DNA of 15,622 bases from SIG565 sp045601525 (GCA_045601525.1 JAZRZR010000018.1:1-15622), one strand, 5' to 3'; positions 1 to 7,418 are shown, counted from the first letter of the stretch. Notes: a model not told the origin generated them from the sequence alone. A program made the numbers and translations.

Positions 1-38
1 GTGAAATTTGAGTAAAAAATATGGAGGTTTGAGCACTC

Positions 39-845
39 TTGATGATTATAAAGAATAAAAAACTTTGCGAAAATATTAATAAAATACGCTTGAATTTGCT
101 TACATTCGGTTATGCAAAGGTGGGTATTGAATGGAACGGCAGGGTTATGAACCCAATATATTCTAGATTGTATTACGTCATCGACGGTGAGGCAATAATA
201 AAGTTTTCCGATAATAACATCTTGCATATGTCAAAAGGGAATTGGTATTTGCTGCCTGTTGGTTGTTCTTTTGATTATTCTTGTGAAAAAAATCTTGAGC
301 ATATATTTTTTCATCTAAAGCTTTGCGATTACGATGGACTTGATTTGCTAAGAAATTTTAATGCATACTCCACTCTCGAAAACAAATTTTTTGCTGATGA
401 TTTTTTCATCAATTATATCAACAGCACAAAAACAGTTGATTATCTTTCTGTTTATAATTCGGTGTTTCATATTTTGTTGTCATTTATTGATGAAAATGGT
501 GTTGACATTGAACGCAAAGATTTTTCAAACTGCATAATAAAGGCGATACAGTATATAAAGCGAAATTTGTCAGCACAATTGACGGTTAGCCAGATAGCCG
601 AAAACACCTTTGTTTCAAAAAGCACACTTACAAAGCATTTTCAAAAGGAATTGGGCATTTCTATAAATAAATACATTTACGATATGATTATGTTTGAGGC
701 TGGACAAATGTTAATAAATTCTAACGCTTCTATACAGCAAATTAGTGAACACTTTGCATTTTCAGACCAATTTTATTTTTCGAGGAAGTTCAAGGATAAA
801 TTTGGTATTAGCCCGAGAGAATATAGAAAAAACACAGGAGTATGA
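39..845 (+). CDS. AraC-family transcriptional regulator
   Basis: Predicted DNA-binding regulator, 268 aa, soluble. The C-terminal part (about residues 165-265) is an AraC-type double helix-turn-helix: a first HTH around LTVSQIAENTFVSKSTLTKHF (181-201) and a second around ASIQQISEHFAFSDQFYFSR (230-249), ending in the family signature FKDKFGISPREYR. The N-terminal part (about 10-100) looks like an AraC cupin-type sugar-sensing domain (YYVIDGEAIIKF, then a GNWYLLPVG turn), so a small carbohydrate ligand is plausible but not shown. Start: TTG at 39 lies 10 nt after GGAGGT (23-28); the ATG at 42 is 13 nt away, so TTG fits better, though either is possible. The promoter lies outside the window. It is followed directly by a terminator shared with the convergent antiporter, so it is not in an operon with anything to the right. 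Family call is secure; its targets cannot be read here. Confidence 0.9.
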   Translation: MMIIKNKKLCENINKIRLNLLTFGYAKVGIEWNGRVMNPIYSRLYYVIDGEAIIKFSDNNILHMSKGNWYLLPVGCSFDYSCEKNLEHIFFHLKLCDYDGLDLLRNFNAYSTLENKFFADDFFINYINSTKTVDYLSVYNSVFHILLSFIDENGVDIERKDFSNCIIKAIQYIKRNLSAQLTVSQIAENTFVSKSTLTKHFQKELGISINKYIYDMIMFEAGQMLINSNASIQQISEHFAFSDQFYFSRKFKDKFGISPREYRKNTGV

Positions 846-876
846 AAAAACCGATACCTTTTTGGTATCGGTTTTT
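845..876. terminator. Bidirectional rho-independent terminator between AraC gene and antiporter
   Basis: Hairpin with arms AAAAACCGATACC and GGTATCGGTTTTT around a TTTTT loop. A T-run follows on the + strand, and on the - strand the stem is followed by TTTTTT. It overlaps the stop codon of the AraC gene and lies just before the stop of the convergent antiporter, so one hairpin can end both transcripts. Confidence 0.85.
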
Positions 877-879
877 GTT

Positions 880-2160
880 TTATTGTTCGTTTGGCTTGTT
901 ACGCGCGCTAACCTTTCCTTCTGGCTTGATTTCGCCGGCTTTAAGTAAGGCCCATTTTGTAAATGCGGGACCGAAAAGCTCATATATTAGTATAGCAAAT
1001 AGTGTAATGTTTGCTACGATTACTCCTGATTGGCCAAGTTCACCCGATTTCATTACCATGTTTACCATGCCAAGCGCTACGCCCGCTTCAGGTAAAAGGG
1101 TAATGCCGAGGTATTTTACAATCTTTTTGTCGCAGTGGGTAAAAGAGGCACTCCAGACTGCGCCAAAATATTTACCTAAAGAGCGAACTAAAATGTAAGC
1201 AATACCGATAAGTATAATCATTACATCGGCGAATACAGAAAATTCAAGTTCGGCGCCGCTTACAACAAAGAATAGAATGTATAAGGGGGCAGTCCATCGT
1301 TCAAGACGGTCCATAAGTTCTTCGGAGAAATCACAAATATTGCAAAAGATTGTGCCGAGCATCATACATACGAGCAACGAAGAAAATCCAATATGTACGC
1401 CGCATATATCAAATTTCAAGAAGGAAATGGCAATTGTTATAAAAACAAAACCAACCGACATTGATAAACGCTTTGAACGAGAGTGGAAAAATCTCTCGGC
1501 AAAGGTGAAAACATAACCCATTAGTGCGCCTAAAATAAGAGATAATATAATTTCGAGCAAGGGCTCAACAATAAGTGAAACGACATTTACATAGCCTGAT
1601 TTAAGGGCTTTTGCAATGCCAAATGAAATTGCGAAAAGCACAAGGCCGACAGCGTCGTCAATAGCAACAACGGGTAGCAATATATCGGTAAGCGGACCTT
1701 TGGCTTTATATTGTCTAACAACCATTAGTGTGGCGGCAGGGGCTGTTGCCGAAGCAACTGCACCAAGCACCAAAGCGGCACTGATGGGGAATTTTTCGGG
1801 GATAATAAAGTGAAGACCGATTAAAGCGGCATCAACAGCCAAAGTTGCTACAACGGCTTGGAAAATACCAATAATTGTTGCCTGTTTGCCGATTTTTTTT
1901 AGTTGGGGAAAACGGAATTCGTTACCGATTTGAAATGCAATGAAACCGAGTGCCATATCAGAAATCAATGAGAAGTTTGAAACCTGTTCCATATTGGTGA
2001 AACCAAGCCCGTTAATACCAAGACGACCAAGACAATAAGGGCCTATTAAAATACCTGCAACAAGGTAAGCAGTTACGGCAGGCAACTGAAGTTTTTTAGC
2101 AAGTCTTGATAAGAAAAGGCCTGCAATAATGGCGATTGATAAGATAAGTAGTGTTTCCAA
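880..2160 (-). CDS. Cation:proton antiporter (CPA / Na+/H+ exchanger family)
   Basis: Integral membrane antiporter, 426 aa, expected to exchange Na+ or K+ for H+ across the cytoplasmic membrane. The protein is almost wholly hydrophobic with about 11-13 membrane segments. Family marks include the N-terminal LPAVTAYLVAGILIGP stretch (26-41), a SATAPAATL segment (137-145) and the paired acids in VAIDDAVGL (Asp168, Asp169), the usual ion-binding DD or ND position of monovalent cation:proton antiporters. It ends soon after the transport domain with a short charged tail, so there is no TrkA-N or other cytoplasmic regulatory domain as in KefB/KefC. Start is TTG at 2160 with AGAAGG 7 nt upstream; translation from here gives a typical N-terminus. 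It is a single-gene transcript with its own promoter and terminator. The transported ion cannot be decided from the sequence. Confidence 0.9.
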   Translation of the reverse strand: METLLILSIAIIAGLFLSRLAKKLQLPAVTAYLVAGILIGPYCLGRLGINGLGFTNMEQVSNFSLISDMALGFIAFQIGNEFRFPQLKKIGKQATIIGIFQAVVATLAVDAALIGLHFIIPEKFPISAALVLGAVASATAPAATLMVVRQYKAKGPLTDILLPVVAIDDAVGLVLFAISFGIAKALKSGYVNVVSLIVEPLLEIILSLILGALMGYVFTFAERFFHSRSKRLSMSVGFVFITIAISFLKFDICGVHIGFSSLLVCMMLGTIFCNICDFSEELMDRLERWTAPLYILFFVVSGAELEFSVFADVMIILIGIAYILVRSLGKYFGAVWSASFTHCDKKIVKYLGITLLPEAGVALGMVNMVMKSGELGQSGVIVANITLFAILIYELFGPAFTKWALLKAGEIKPEGKVSARNKPNEQ

Positions 2161-2200
2161 GAAAATGCCTTCTTTGCTAAATAGTTTTTAACCAAATGAT

Positions 2201-2229
2201 AGTTTATCACTACTCAATATAAATGTCAA
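2201..2229 (-). promoter_or_regulatory. Sigma-A promoter of the antiporter gene, overlapped by a palindrome
   Basis: On the minus strand a perfect -35 TTGACA (2224-2229) is followed after 17 nt by TAAACT (2201-2206), a 4/6 -10 that is preceded by an extended -10 TG one base upstream. A short inverted repeat TGATA-GTT-TATCA (2197-2209) covers the -10, which could be a repressor site or chance. Confidence 0.6.
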
Positions 2230-2231
2230 AT

Positions 2232-2265
2232 AAAAACACCGAAAATGGCTATATTCGGTGTTTTT
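2232..2265. terminator. Terminator of the sortase-MFS operon with the stop codon in its loop
   Basis: Arms AAAAACACCGAA (2232-2243) and TTCGGTGTTTTT (2254-2265) around a 10-nt loop. The TAG stop of the minus-strand MFS gene lies in the loop (2249-2251), so the last codons form one arm of the hairpin. T-runs on both strands make it potentially bidirectional, but no plus-strand gene ends here. Confidence 0.8.
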
Positions 2266-3505
2266 TATCAATATTTGTGTTCGATTTTATTGTTAAAAAT
2301 TTTCTTTTCATAACCTTTAAGAGTATATATCCTAAAAGCGGGAAAATCGCTGTAACTAAAAGGCTGAATTTCATACTTAGTTCTTGTGCTGTAAAGGATA
2401 ATCGTTCAGCATATAAATGTATGTTTTGATTTGCCATCAAGCCATCAAAAAGCGCCCCAATTAACTGTGGACCTATAGCACCGCCTGAATCTCCGCCTGC
2501 CGCCATTATTGCAAAAGCCACAACGCCGATGTTTTGGTTGTTTTCTTCAAGTAAAATAAGGGAACCGGGCCAAAGCATTGAGGAAAAAACACCCGTAAGT
2601 ATGCAACCTAAGAGGCTTAAAAACGGCCAAGGTGAAATGGCGCAAATTGAGTAGCAAATTGCCGAGCCCAACATACCCACACATAAAACCTTGTAAATAT
2701 TTTTGCCAAACTTGGCATATAGTGACCTGCCTAAGCCTAAAAGTGTAGCAAAAAGGGCAAGGCCAAAAATATCGCCGATAGTTTTAGGAATATTAAGCGC
2801 AACCTCTAAAAAGGATGATGCCCACTGGGTCATAGTGTTTTCAGCAACACTGCCAAATAAAATACACAAAAAGAATAAGGGCATAGTTTTTGGCAAACCC
2901 GAATTCGATGTTTCGTTACCGATAGTGATTACGGGGAGTTCGGCCTTTAAGAACATAATAAAAGTGGAAAGGGGCAACAAGGACCAAACAGCAACCACAA
3001 AATACCAGTGTTCACGACCAAATATTTTAAGCAAAATAGTGCTTATAGCAACAACTATTACAACACCCCAAGCATAAGTTGAGTGTAATTTGCTTAATTC
3101 TTTCTCGGTGTTTTCAGAGGGGATAGCGGTGATGATTGGGTTGCAAAGCACCTCTGAAAGCCCTGCTGTGAGACAGGTTATAAGTGTACCGATAACTATC
3201 CATAGATATGCATGCTGTGGGAAAAGGGGAGGCATAACGGCATAAACCATAATTCCTACAAAAGCGATAAAGGGCATAACTCTTACAGTTTTATGTATAT
3301 TGAAATATTTTGCAAAAAAGCTAAACAAAAAATCAATAAAAATTTGTATAGCAAAGCCGAGCACAGCTAAAAAGCCAAGCAGGGTAAAGGAAATGCCGTA
3401 CATTTCGTTAAAGGTCACAAAAAGCAAAGGCGAAATTGTAAGAACAAACGCCATTGTGACATTTAACATATAACAAGAATATTTCGCTAAATTATATTTC
3501 TTCAA
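2249..3505 (-). CDS. MFS transporter
   Basis: Major facilitator superfamily permease, 418 aa, with about 12 hydrophobic segments in two halves separated by a more polar stretch near residues 195-210 (around the GNETSNSG segment). The N-terminal half carries the LLGFLAVLGFAIQIFIDF region and the second half an MAAGGDSGGAIGPQLIGALFDG segment, which is the kind of glycine-rich helix seen in sugar-type MFS permeases such as the fucose-permease-like group; the substrate remains unknown. Start is TTG at 3505 (N-terminus MKKYNLAKYS), supported by GGAG 7 nt upstream in a 17-bp gap after the sortase stop. It is therefore the second gene of a sortase-MFS transcript. The C-terminal tail is short and basic. 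Family call is firm; a link between its cargo and the sortase is not evident. Confidence 0.85.
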   Translation of the reverse strand: MKKYNLAKYSCYMLNVTMAFVLTISPLLFVTFNEMYGISFTLLGFLAVLGFAIQIFIDFLFSFFAKYFNIHKTVRVMPFIAFVGIMVYAVMPPLFPQHAYLWIVIGTLITCLTAGLSEVLCNPIITAIPSENTEKELSKLHSTYAWGVVIVVAISTILLKIFGREHWYFVVAVWSLLPLSTFIMFLKAELPVITIGNETSNSGLPKTMPLFFLCILFGSVAENTMTQWASSFLEVALNIPKTIGDIFGLALFATLLGLGRSLYAKFGKNIYKVLCVGMLGSAICYSICAISPWPFLSLLGCILTGVFSSMLWPGSLILLEENNQNIGVVAFAIMAAGGDSGGAIGPQLIGALFDGLMANQNIHLYAERLSFTAQELSMKFSLLVTAIFPLLGYILLKVMKRKFLTIKSNTNIDKKHRI

Positions 3506-3522
3506 GACTTCTCTCCACTAAA

Positions 3523-4275
3523 CTATTTGGTAATAATTTTTTCGCAAAGTTTTGCCACTACTAAAAAGCGTTCATCTTCGGCACCGTAACAGGTGCTAAG
3601 CACTAAAAGTTTATCATCAGCAGTAACCTCGGTGTTTCGTAGATTTTTTATATATTTAGTAGGGCTTTTGCAAAGTTCTATAAATCTTTGGGTGGCCGTA
3701 TCATCATTTTCGGCATAGTTAGTCACGATATGCTCATCGGTGTGTAAAAATGCCGAAAAAATTTCATATTTCAAAATGCAGTTTGGCAAAACCACAATAA
3801 TGTTTTTGTTTTTGTCAAAAAAATCGGACTTTCTGAAATTATCAAGACTTCCAAACATAGAGTTGTTTCGCATATTGTGGCCATAAACAACAGTTATTTT
3901 GTCCTCAAAATTAAGAGAAGTGTCCTTTTGTATGTAAATAGCACCTTCTCGGTTTTTGGCCTTGTTGATGTCGTGTGTTAGATAAAAGTCCTCATGTGTG
4001 TTTTCACCGCTTTGGAGAATAGGGTTGCTTATATTGGTGCCATCAACCATTATAAAAGCACAAACATCGCTGTTTTGTGCTTTTAACGCCGAAAAATCAA
4101 TTGGGTTATCAGGCAAAGAATTAGATGAAATGTTGTCCAAGGGAGTTTTAATATATTGAACAAACTCGTTCTTTTTTGGTATATAGGTTTTGAAAATCAA
4201 AGCGGCCGAGGAGATGAAAACTATTAAGGCTACAATGATTAAAATAGAGCGAATTATATTTTTCTTTTCCTTCAT
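3523..4275 (-). CDS. srtB: Class B sortase
   Basis: Membrane-anchored cysteine transpeptidase that would join surface proteins to peptidoglycan or to pilus-like partners outside the cell. Numbering here counts the possible upstream TTG codon as residue 1. A basic N-terminus is followed by one membrane segment at about 11-30 (signal anchor). The catalytic His is in VVYGHNM (His134), followed by the class B stretch NNSMFGSLDNF; the catalytic Cys is in LVLSTC (Cys230) and the Arg in DERFLV (Arg237). All three catalytic residues are present and the length (about 250 aa) is usual for the class. Start: ATG at 4275 or TTG at 4278, with GGAAAG 9 or 6 nt upstream; ATG chosen. No sorting-signal substrate gene is visible in the window, so its targets lie elsewhere. 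First gene of an operon with the MFS gene. Confidence 0.9.
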   Translation of the reverse strand: MKEKKNIIRSILIIVALIVFISSAALIFKTYIPKKNEFVQYIKTPLDNISSNSLPDNPIDFSALKAQNSDVCAFIMVDGTNISNPILQSGENTHEDFYLTHDINKAKNREGAIYIQKDTSLNFEDKITVVYGHNMRNNSMFGSLDNFRKSDFFDKNKNIIVVLPNCILKYEIFSAFLHTDEHIVTNYAENDDTATQRFIELCKSPTKYIKNLRNTEVTADDKLLVLSTCYGAEDERFLVVAKLCEKIITK

Positions 4276-4311
4276 CAAATACCGCTTTCCACAATGTAAT
4301 AATTTTTATCT

Positions 4312-4340
4312 ATTATAATATCATAATAAACTATTGTCAA
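4312..4340 (-). promoter_or_regulatory. Consensus sigma-A promoter of the sortase-MFS operon
   Basis: On the minus strand TTGACA (4335-4340) and TATAAT (4312-4317) are separated by exactly 17 nt, a perfect match to the housekeeping consensus. It lies 36 nt upstream of the sortase ATG. Such a promoter predicts strong or repressor-controlled expression. Confidence 0.85.
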
Positions 4341-4357
4341 ATTTTATTGCTTTTGAG

Positions 4358-4386
4358 TTGAAAAGGCGGGGTAAGTGTGGTATAAT
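4358..4386 (+). promoter_or_regulatory. Sigma-A promoter of the XRE-hydrolase-serine dehydratase operon
   Basis: TTGAAA (4358-4363), a 17-nt spacer and TATAAT (4381-4386), with an extended -10 TGG directly before the -10. A second TATAAT occurs at 4392-4397. It is back-to-back with the sortase promoter; the two -35 boxes are only 17 nt apart. The predicted leader to the XRE start is about 70 nt. Confidence 0.8.
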
Positions 4387-4432
4387 TGCGATATAATGAT
4401 TGTAGTATGTCGAAACACGAAGGTTTTGGCTA

Positions 4433-4449
4433 ATCATAACCATTATGAT
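4433..4449. promoter_or_regulatory. Perfect 17-bp palindrome in the leader of the XRE operon
   Basis: Inverted repeat ATCATAA-CCA-TTATGAT, placed between the promoter and the AGGAG ribosome-binding site (4455-4459) of the XRE gene. A site of this size next to an XRE regulator gene is a natural candidate for an autoregulatory operator. An RNA hairpin acting on translation is the alternative. Function is inferred from position only. Confidence 0.4.
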
Positions 4450-4465
4450 AATTTAGGAGACGGAA

Positions 4466-5047
4466 ATGGACAAAATCAACGAGATTTTTGCTAAAAACAT
4501 AGTTCGGCTAAGAATCGAAAATGACCTTACACAGTTGGAATTAGCCGAAAAGCTTAATTATTCTGATAAAGCAGTTTCCCGTTGGGAACGAGGAGAAGCA
4601 ATTCCCGATGCCAAGGCGCTGGTAAGAATAAGTGAGATGTTCGATATAACGGTTGATGAGTTGTTGCGATACGAAAACCCCCGTAAGTTTTTCAAAAAAG
4701 TTGATAGATATAATCGCCATAACATAGAGAGGATTACTTTTATCGGGGTTTGGACATTGGCGCTCTTAACTTTTATAGTTTCTTGGCTTTGCGGAAATGC
4801 TATTTGGTTGGCATTTGTTTATGCATTGCCGGTTTCTTTGCTTGTTTTAACGGTATTTAGTTTTATTTGGAATAAGCAAAAATTCCGCCTTTTGTTTTTA
4901 TCTCTTTTTTGTTGGAGTGTGATTTTGGCAATTTATTTGTCGGGTCTTAATTGGGCGTTTAATTGGTGGCCGTTGTTTTTCCTCGGTTTGCCCGCTCAAA
5001 TTATTATATATTTGTGCTTTAAGTTTAAGAGAAAGCGTCAGGTGTAG
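4466..5047 (+). CDS. XRE-family regulator with C-terminal membrane domain
   Basis: 193 aa. Residues about 8-65 form a Cro/CI-type helix-turn-helix (LTQLELAEKLNYSDKAVSRW and then an IPDAKALVRISEMFDITVDELL segment), the HTH_3 form very common in Firmicutes. A short basic linker (FFKKVDRYNRHN) leads to about four hydrophobic segments between residues 90 and 188, ending in a basic KFKRKRQ tail. The protein is therefore probably a membrane-tethered transcription factor that could sense an envelope or membrane signal; this is inference. ATG start with AGGAG 6 nt upstream. Only 3 nt separate its stop from the hydrolase start, so the two are likely translationally coupled and it may control its own operon through the palindrome in its leader. 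Confidence 0.88.
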   Translation: MDKINEIFAKNIVRLRIENDLTQLELAEKLNYSDKAVSRWERGEAIPDAKALVRISEMFDITVDELLRYENPRKFFKKVDRYNRHNIERITFIGVWTLALLTFIVSWLCGNAIWLAFVYALPVSLLVLTVFSFIWNKQKFRLLFLSLFCWSVILAIYLSGLNWAFNWWPLFFLGLPAQIIIYLCFKFKRKRQV

Positions 5048-5050
5048 TTT

Positions 5051-5680
5051 ATGGAAATTATAAAAAACCCCAAAAACGATTTAGGCTTTCCGTATATCGC
5101 ATACATATCCGATGAAATCTCCGAAAACCCTGCTTTGATTATCCAACTTCACGGTGCAGGGGAAAGGGGTAATGGCGAGGAAAATCTCGAAATAATATTA
5201 AAAAACGGCTTCACTCAAACATTAGATGAAAGCGTTTTCAAGGATTGTATATTGCTTATGCCTCGTTGTGAAGAGGGCACTTTTTGGGTTGCTAAGATTG
5301 AGTCTTTGAAAGCCTTTATTGATAATTTTGTTGATAAGTATAATGTTGATAAAAAACGCATTTATCTTTGTGGTCTTAGTATGGGCGGTTTTGGCACCTG
5401 GTATACCGCTATGGCATATCCTCAAATGTTTGCGGCAATAGCCCCTTGCTGTGGAGGCGGTATGGCCTGGAATGCGGGGGTGCTAACAATGCCTGTATGG
5501 GCTTTTCACGGTGTAGAGGATAATGTAGTTTCGGTTAATCAAACTATTGAAATGGTCGAAGCGTTAAAGGGTAAAAACCCCAATTTAAGATATGATTTGT
5601 ATGAGGGCGTAAGGCATAATTCTTGGGAAAAGGCATTTACACCCGAACTTATGAAATGGATGCTTTCTTTTTCGAAATAA
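5051..5680 (+). CDS. Alpha/beta hydrolase (predicted esterase or peptidase)
   Basis: 209 aa, no signal peptide or membrane segment, so cytoplasmic. It has a complete serine hydrolase plan: oxyanion-loop HGAGERG (34-40), nucleophile elbow GLSMGG (Ser110), acid in HGVEDNVV (Asp157) and His189 in GVRHNSW. The overall pattern matches the dienelactone-hydrolase / prolyl-oligopeptidase-like small hydrolases that are often named carboxylesterase or predicted peptidase. It is close to a minimal length, with no lid or beta-propeller domain. AGGTG just upstream overlaps the end of the XRE gene. It sits between the XRE regulator (3-nt gap) and the serine dehydratase (9-nt gap). The substrate is unknown; release of a serine ester or peptide for the next enzyme is possible but is only a guess from context. 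Confidence 0.85.
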   Translation: MEIIKNPKNDLGFPYIAYISDEISENPALIIQLHGAGERGNGEENLEIILKNGFTQTLDESVFKDCILLMPRCEEGTFWVAKIESLKAFIDNFVDKYNVDKKRIYLCGLSMGGFGTWYTAMAYPQMFAAIAPCCGGGMAWNAGVLTMPVWAFHGVEDNVVSVNQTIEMVEALKGKNPNLRYDLYEGVRHNSWEKAFTPELMKWMLSFSK

Positions 5681-5689
5681 GGAGTTTTT

Positions 5690-6892
5690 ATGAAATCAAT
5701 TAAAACTATTTTTAAGACAGGTTATGGTCCTTCTTCTTCACACACAATGGGACCCTCATATTCGGCGCTTGATTTTATATCACAATACCCCAAAGCCGAT
5801 TTTATTAAAGTGGTGCTTTACGGTTCACTTGCTAAAACTGGTAAAGGCCACGGCACCGATAGGGCTGTTATACATACTCTCTCGGGGATAAACTGCGAGG
5901 TTGTTTTTGATGTAGAAACACCCACCATAGTTCATCCTAACACTATTGAGTTTATAGCCTTTAAGGAAGGAACTGAAATCGGCAAAAAAGTTTATTATAG
6001 TATCGGTGGAGGCGAAATACGCTCGGAAGCTACCGAGAGCTTGCAACCCGTGGAGATATATAAAGAAAAGAATTTCAGCGAAATTGCGCGTTTTTGCAAA
6101 GCAAGGAATATCCGCCTTTCCGATTATGTTTTTGAGCATGAGGGAGCAGCTATTAAGGAGTTTCTCTTTAACGTTTGGCAAACTATGCAAAACGCAATCA
6201 GTGAGGGATTAAGCAAAACGGGCGTTTTACCCGGCGGTCTTTCGGTTGAACGCAAAGCACAGTTTCTTTATAATCAAAAGCACATTGATGAAAGTCCGCA
6301 AACTAAGGAAAATCGTTTGGTTTGCGCCTATGCATTTGCAGTAAGCGAGCAAAATGCCGATTGCGGCATTATCGTAACTGCGCCCACATGTGGTTCTTGC
6401 GGCGTTGTTCCGGCCGTTCTTAAATATATGCAGGAAAAAAATAACTTTAGTGATGACGATATAATTCGTGCTTTGGCGGTTGCGGGCCTTGTTGGTAACA
6501 TAGTTGCTACAAATGCTTCAATTAGTGGTGCCGAGTGTGGATGTCAGGCCGAAGTTGGCACCGCTTGTAGTATGGCATCAGCCGCTTTGTGTGAACTTTT
6601 CGGTATGGGGATTGACCAAATTGAATATGCCGCCGAGGTGGCTATGGAGCACCATTTAGGTCTTACTTGTGACCCCGTTTGCGGTCTTGTTCAAATTCCT
6701 TGTATTGAGCGTAATGCCGTTGCTGCGATGCGTGCAATAAATGCATTAAGCCTTTCAAATTTCTTATATGGTAGCCGCAAGGTTTCGTTTGATGTTGTGG
6801 TCGAAACTATGTATCAAACAGGTAGGGATATATCCCATCTTTATCGTGAAACAAGTGAGGGCGGCCTTGCCAAACTTTATTCTAACAAATAA
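5690..6892 (+). CDS. sdaA: L-serine dehydratase, iron-sulfur type, single chain
   Basis: Converts L-serine to pyruvate and ammonia with a [4Fe-4S] cluster, not PLP. 400 aa with a beta domain first (about 1-130, starting with the family signature TGYGPSSSHTMGP) and an alpha domain (about 150-395, TAPTCGSCGVVPAVLKY and GAECGCQAEVGTACSMASA). Cys285, Cys327 and Cys338 are spaced 42 and 11 apart, the same spacing as the three cluster ligands known from the Legionella enzyme (recalled, not searched), so they are the likely ligands. The protein ends at Lys400 with no cysteine after Cys338, unlike long forms in which a C-terminal Cys binds the cluster. AAGGAG overlaps the stop of the hydrolase. Last gene of the operon. 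The enzyme implies an anaerobic lifestyle and serine used as a carbon or energy source. Confidence 0.93.
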   Translation: MKSIKTIFKTGYGPSSSHTMGPSYSALDFISQYPKADFIKVVLYGSLAKTGKGHGTDRAVIHTLSGINCEVVFDVETPTIVHPNTIEFIAFKEGTEIGKKVYYSIGGGEIRSEATESLQPVEIYKEKNFSEIARFCKARNIRLSDYVFEHEGAAIKEFLFNVWQTMQNAISEGLSKTGVLPGGLSVERKAQFLYNQKHIDESPQTKENRLVCAYAFAVSEQNADCGIIVTAPTCGSCGVVPAVLKYMQEKNNFSDDDIIRALAVAGLVGNIVATNASISGAECGCQAEVGTACSMASAALCELFGMGIDQIEYAAEVAMEHHLGLTCDPVCGLVQIPCIERNAVAAMRAINALSLSNFLYGSRKVSFDVVVETMYQTGRDISHLYRETSEGGLAKLYSNK

Positions 6893-6894
6893 AC

Positions 6895-6923
6895 AAAGCA
6901 CCTACAAAAGTAGGTGCTTTTTT
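6895..6923. terminator. Shared terminator between serine dehydratase gene and spoVAC
   Basis: Arms AAAGCACCTAC (6895-6905) and GTAGGTGCTTT (6910-6920), loop AAAA, followed on the + strand by six T (6918-6923). On the - strand the stem is followed by a broken T-run. It sits between the two convergent stop codons, 3 nt after the dehydratase stop and 6 nt before that of spoVAC. Confidence 0.87.
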
Positions 6924-6928
6924 ATATG

Positions 6929-7372
6929 CTAAAATAGACTTACTATCCAATAAATAAACCCGTAAATTACACTTGCGATTACACCGTAAACAATAACAGG
7001 TCCTGCAATCTTGAAAATGTTGGCACCCACGCCTAAAACAAAGCCTTCCTTTTTGAATTCGATAGCAGGGGAAACGACGGCGTTTGAAAAGCCTGTTATA
7101 GGCACTAATGTCCCGGCACCCGCGCACTTTGCAATCTTGTCAAATATGCCAAGTCCCGTAAGAATTGCCGCAATCAATATCAGTGTTGAGGGTAGAAGCA
7201 TTTTTACTACTTCCTCACTAAGCCCTAAAAAGATATAAAATTCTTTGAAAAATTGGCCAATAACACAAATAAAACCGCCTACAAGATATGCAAAAAGAAA
7301 GTTCTTTAACTTTTTAGAGGGCGGGGATGCCTTTTTTACAAGGGCAGAATATTCTTTTTGACTGATTTTCAT
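6929..7372 (-). CDS. spoVAC: Stage V sporulation protein AC
   Basis: Membrane protein of the SpoVA complex, which moves dipicolinic acid into the forespore and out during germination; in Bacillus, SpoVAC has been described as a mechanosensitive channel. 147 aa, matching the usual length. After a polar N-terminus come membrane segments with the family-typical LVGGFICVIGQ (30-40), the LTGLGIFDKIAKCAGAGTLVPITGFSN region (71-97) and FVLGVGANIFKIAGPVI (111-127). ATG start with GAGGTG 5 nt upstream. It is a single gene here: neither spoVAD nor spoVAE follows it. The 5' part of spoVAD instead lies at the right end of the window on the other strand, about 8 kb away, which is unusual because spoVAC-spoVAD-spoVAE are normally consecutive. 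Expression in the forespore is expected. Confidence 0.93.
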   Translation of the reverse strand: MKISQKEYSALVKKASPPSKKLKNFLFAYLVGGFICVIGQFFKEFYIFLGLSEEVVKMLLPSTLILIAAILTGLGIFDKIAKCAGAGTLVPITGFSNAVVSPAIEFKKEGFVLGVGANIFKIAGPVIVYGVIASVIYGFIYWIVSLF

Positions 7373-7389
7373 AAAAACACCTCGAAAGG

Positions 7390-7418
7390 TATTTTCTCCG
7401 TTAAATCAATAAATATAA
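7390..7418 (-). promoter_or_regulatory. Candidate forespore sigma-factor promoter of spoVAC
   Basis: On the minus strand GGAGAAAATA (7390-7399) fits the sigma-F-type -10 pattern GGnrAnAnTw (recalled from B. subtilis) at every fixed position. TTATA (7414-7418), 14 nt upstream, resembles the -35 in four of five bases. No convincing sigma-A promoter is seen in this 77-nt gap. The spacing is somewhat short, so the call is tentative. Confidence 0.35.

Noticed and set aside
1..38. Tail of an upstream gene ending at the TAA at 13-15
   Set aside because: Only a few codons are visible and other frames also have stops here, so nothing can be supported.
842..1198. 118-codon open frame on the + strand overlapping the first AraC stop
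   Set aside because: It runs through the terminator hairpin and then antisense to the antiporter; no family pattern.
5825..6190. 121-codon open frame on the - strand
   Set aside because: Antisense to the serine dehydratase beta domain.
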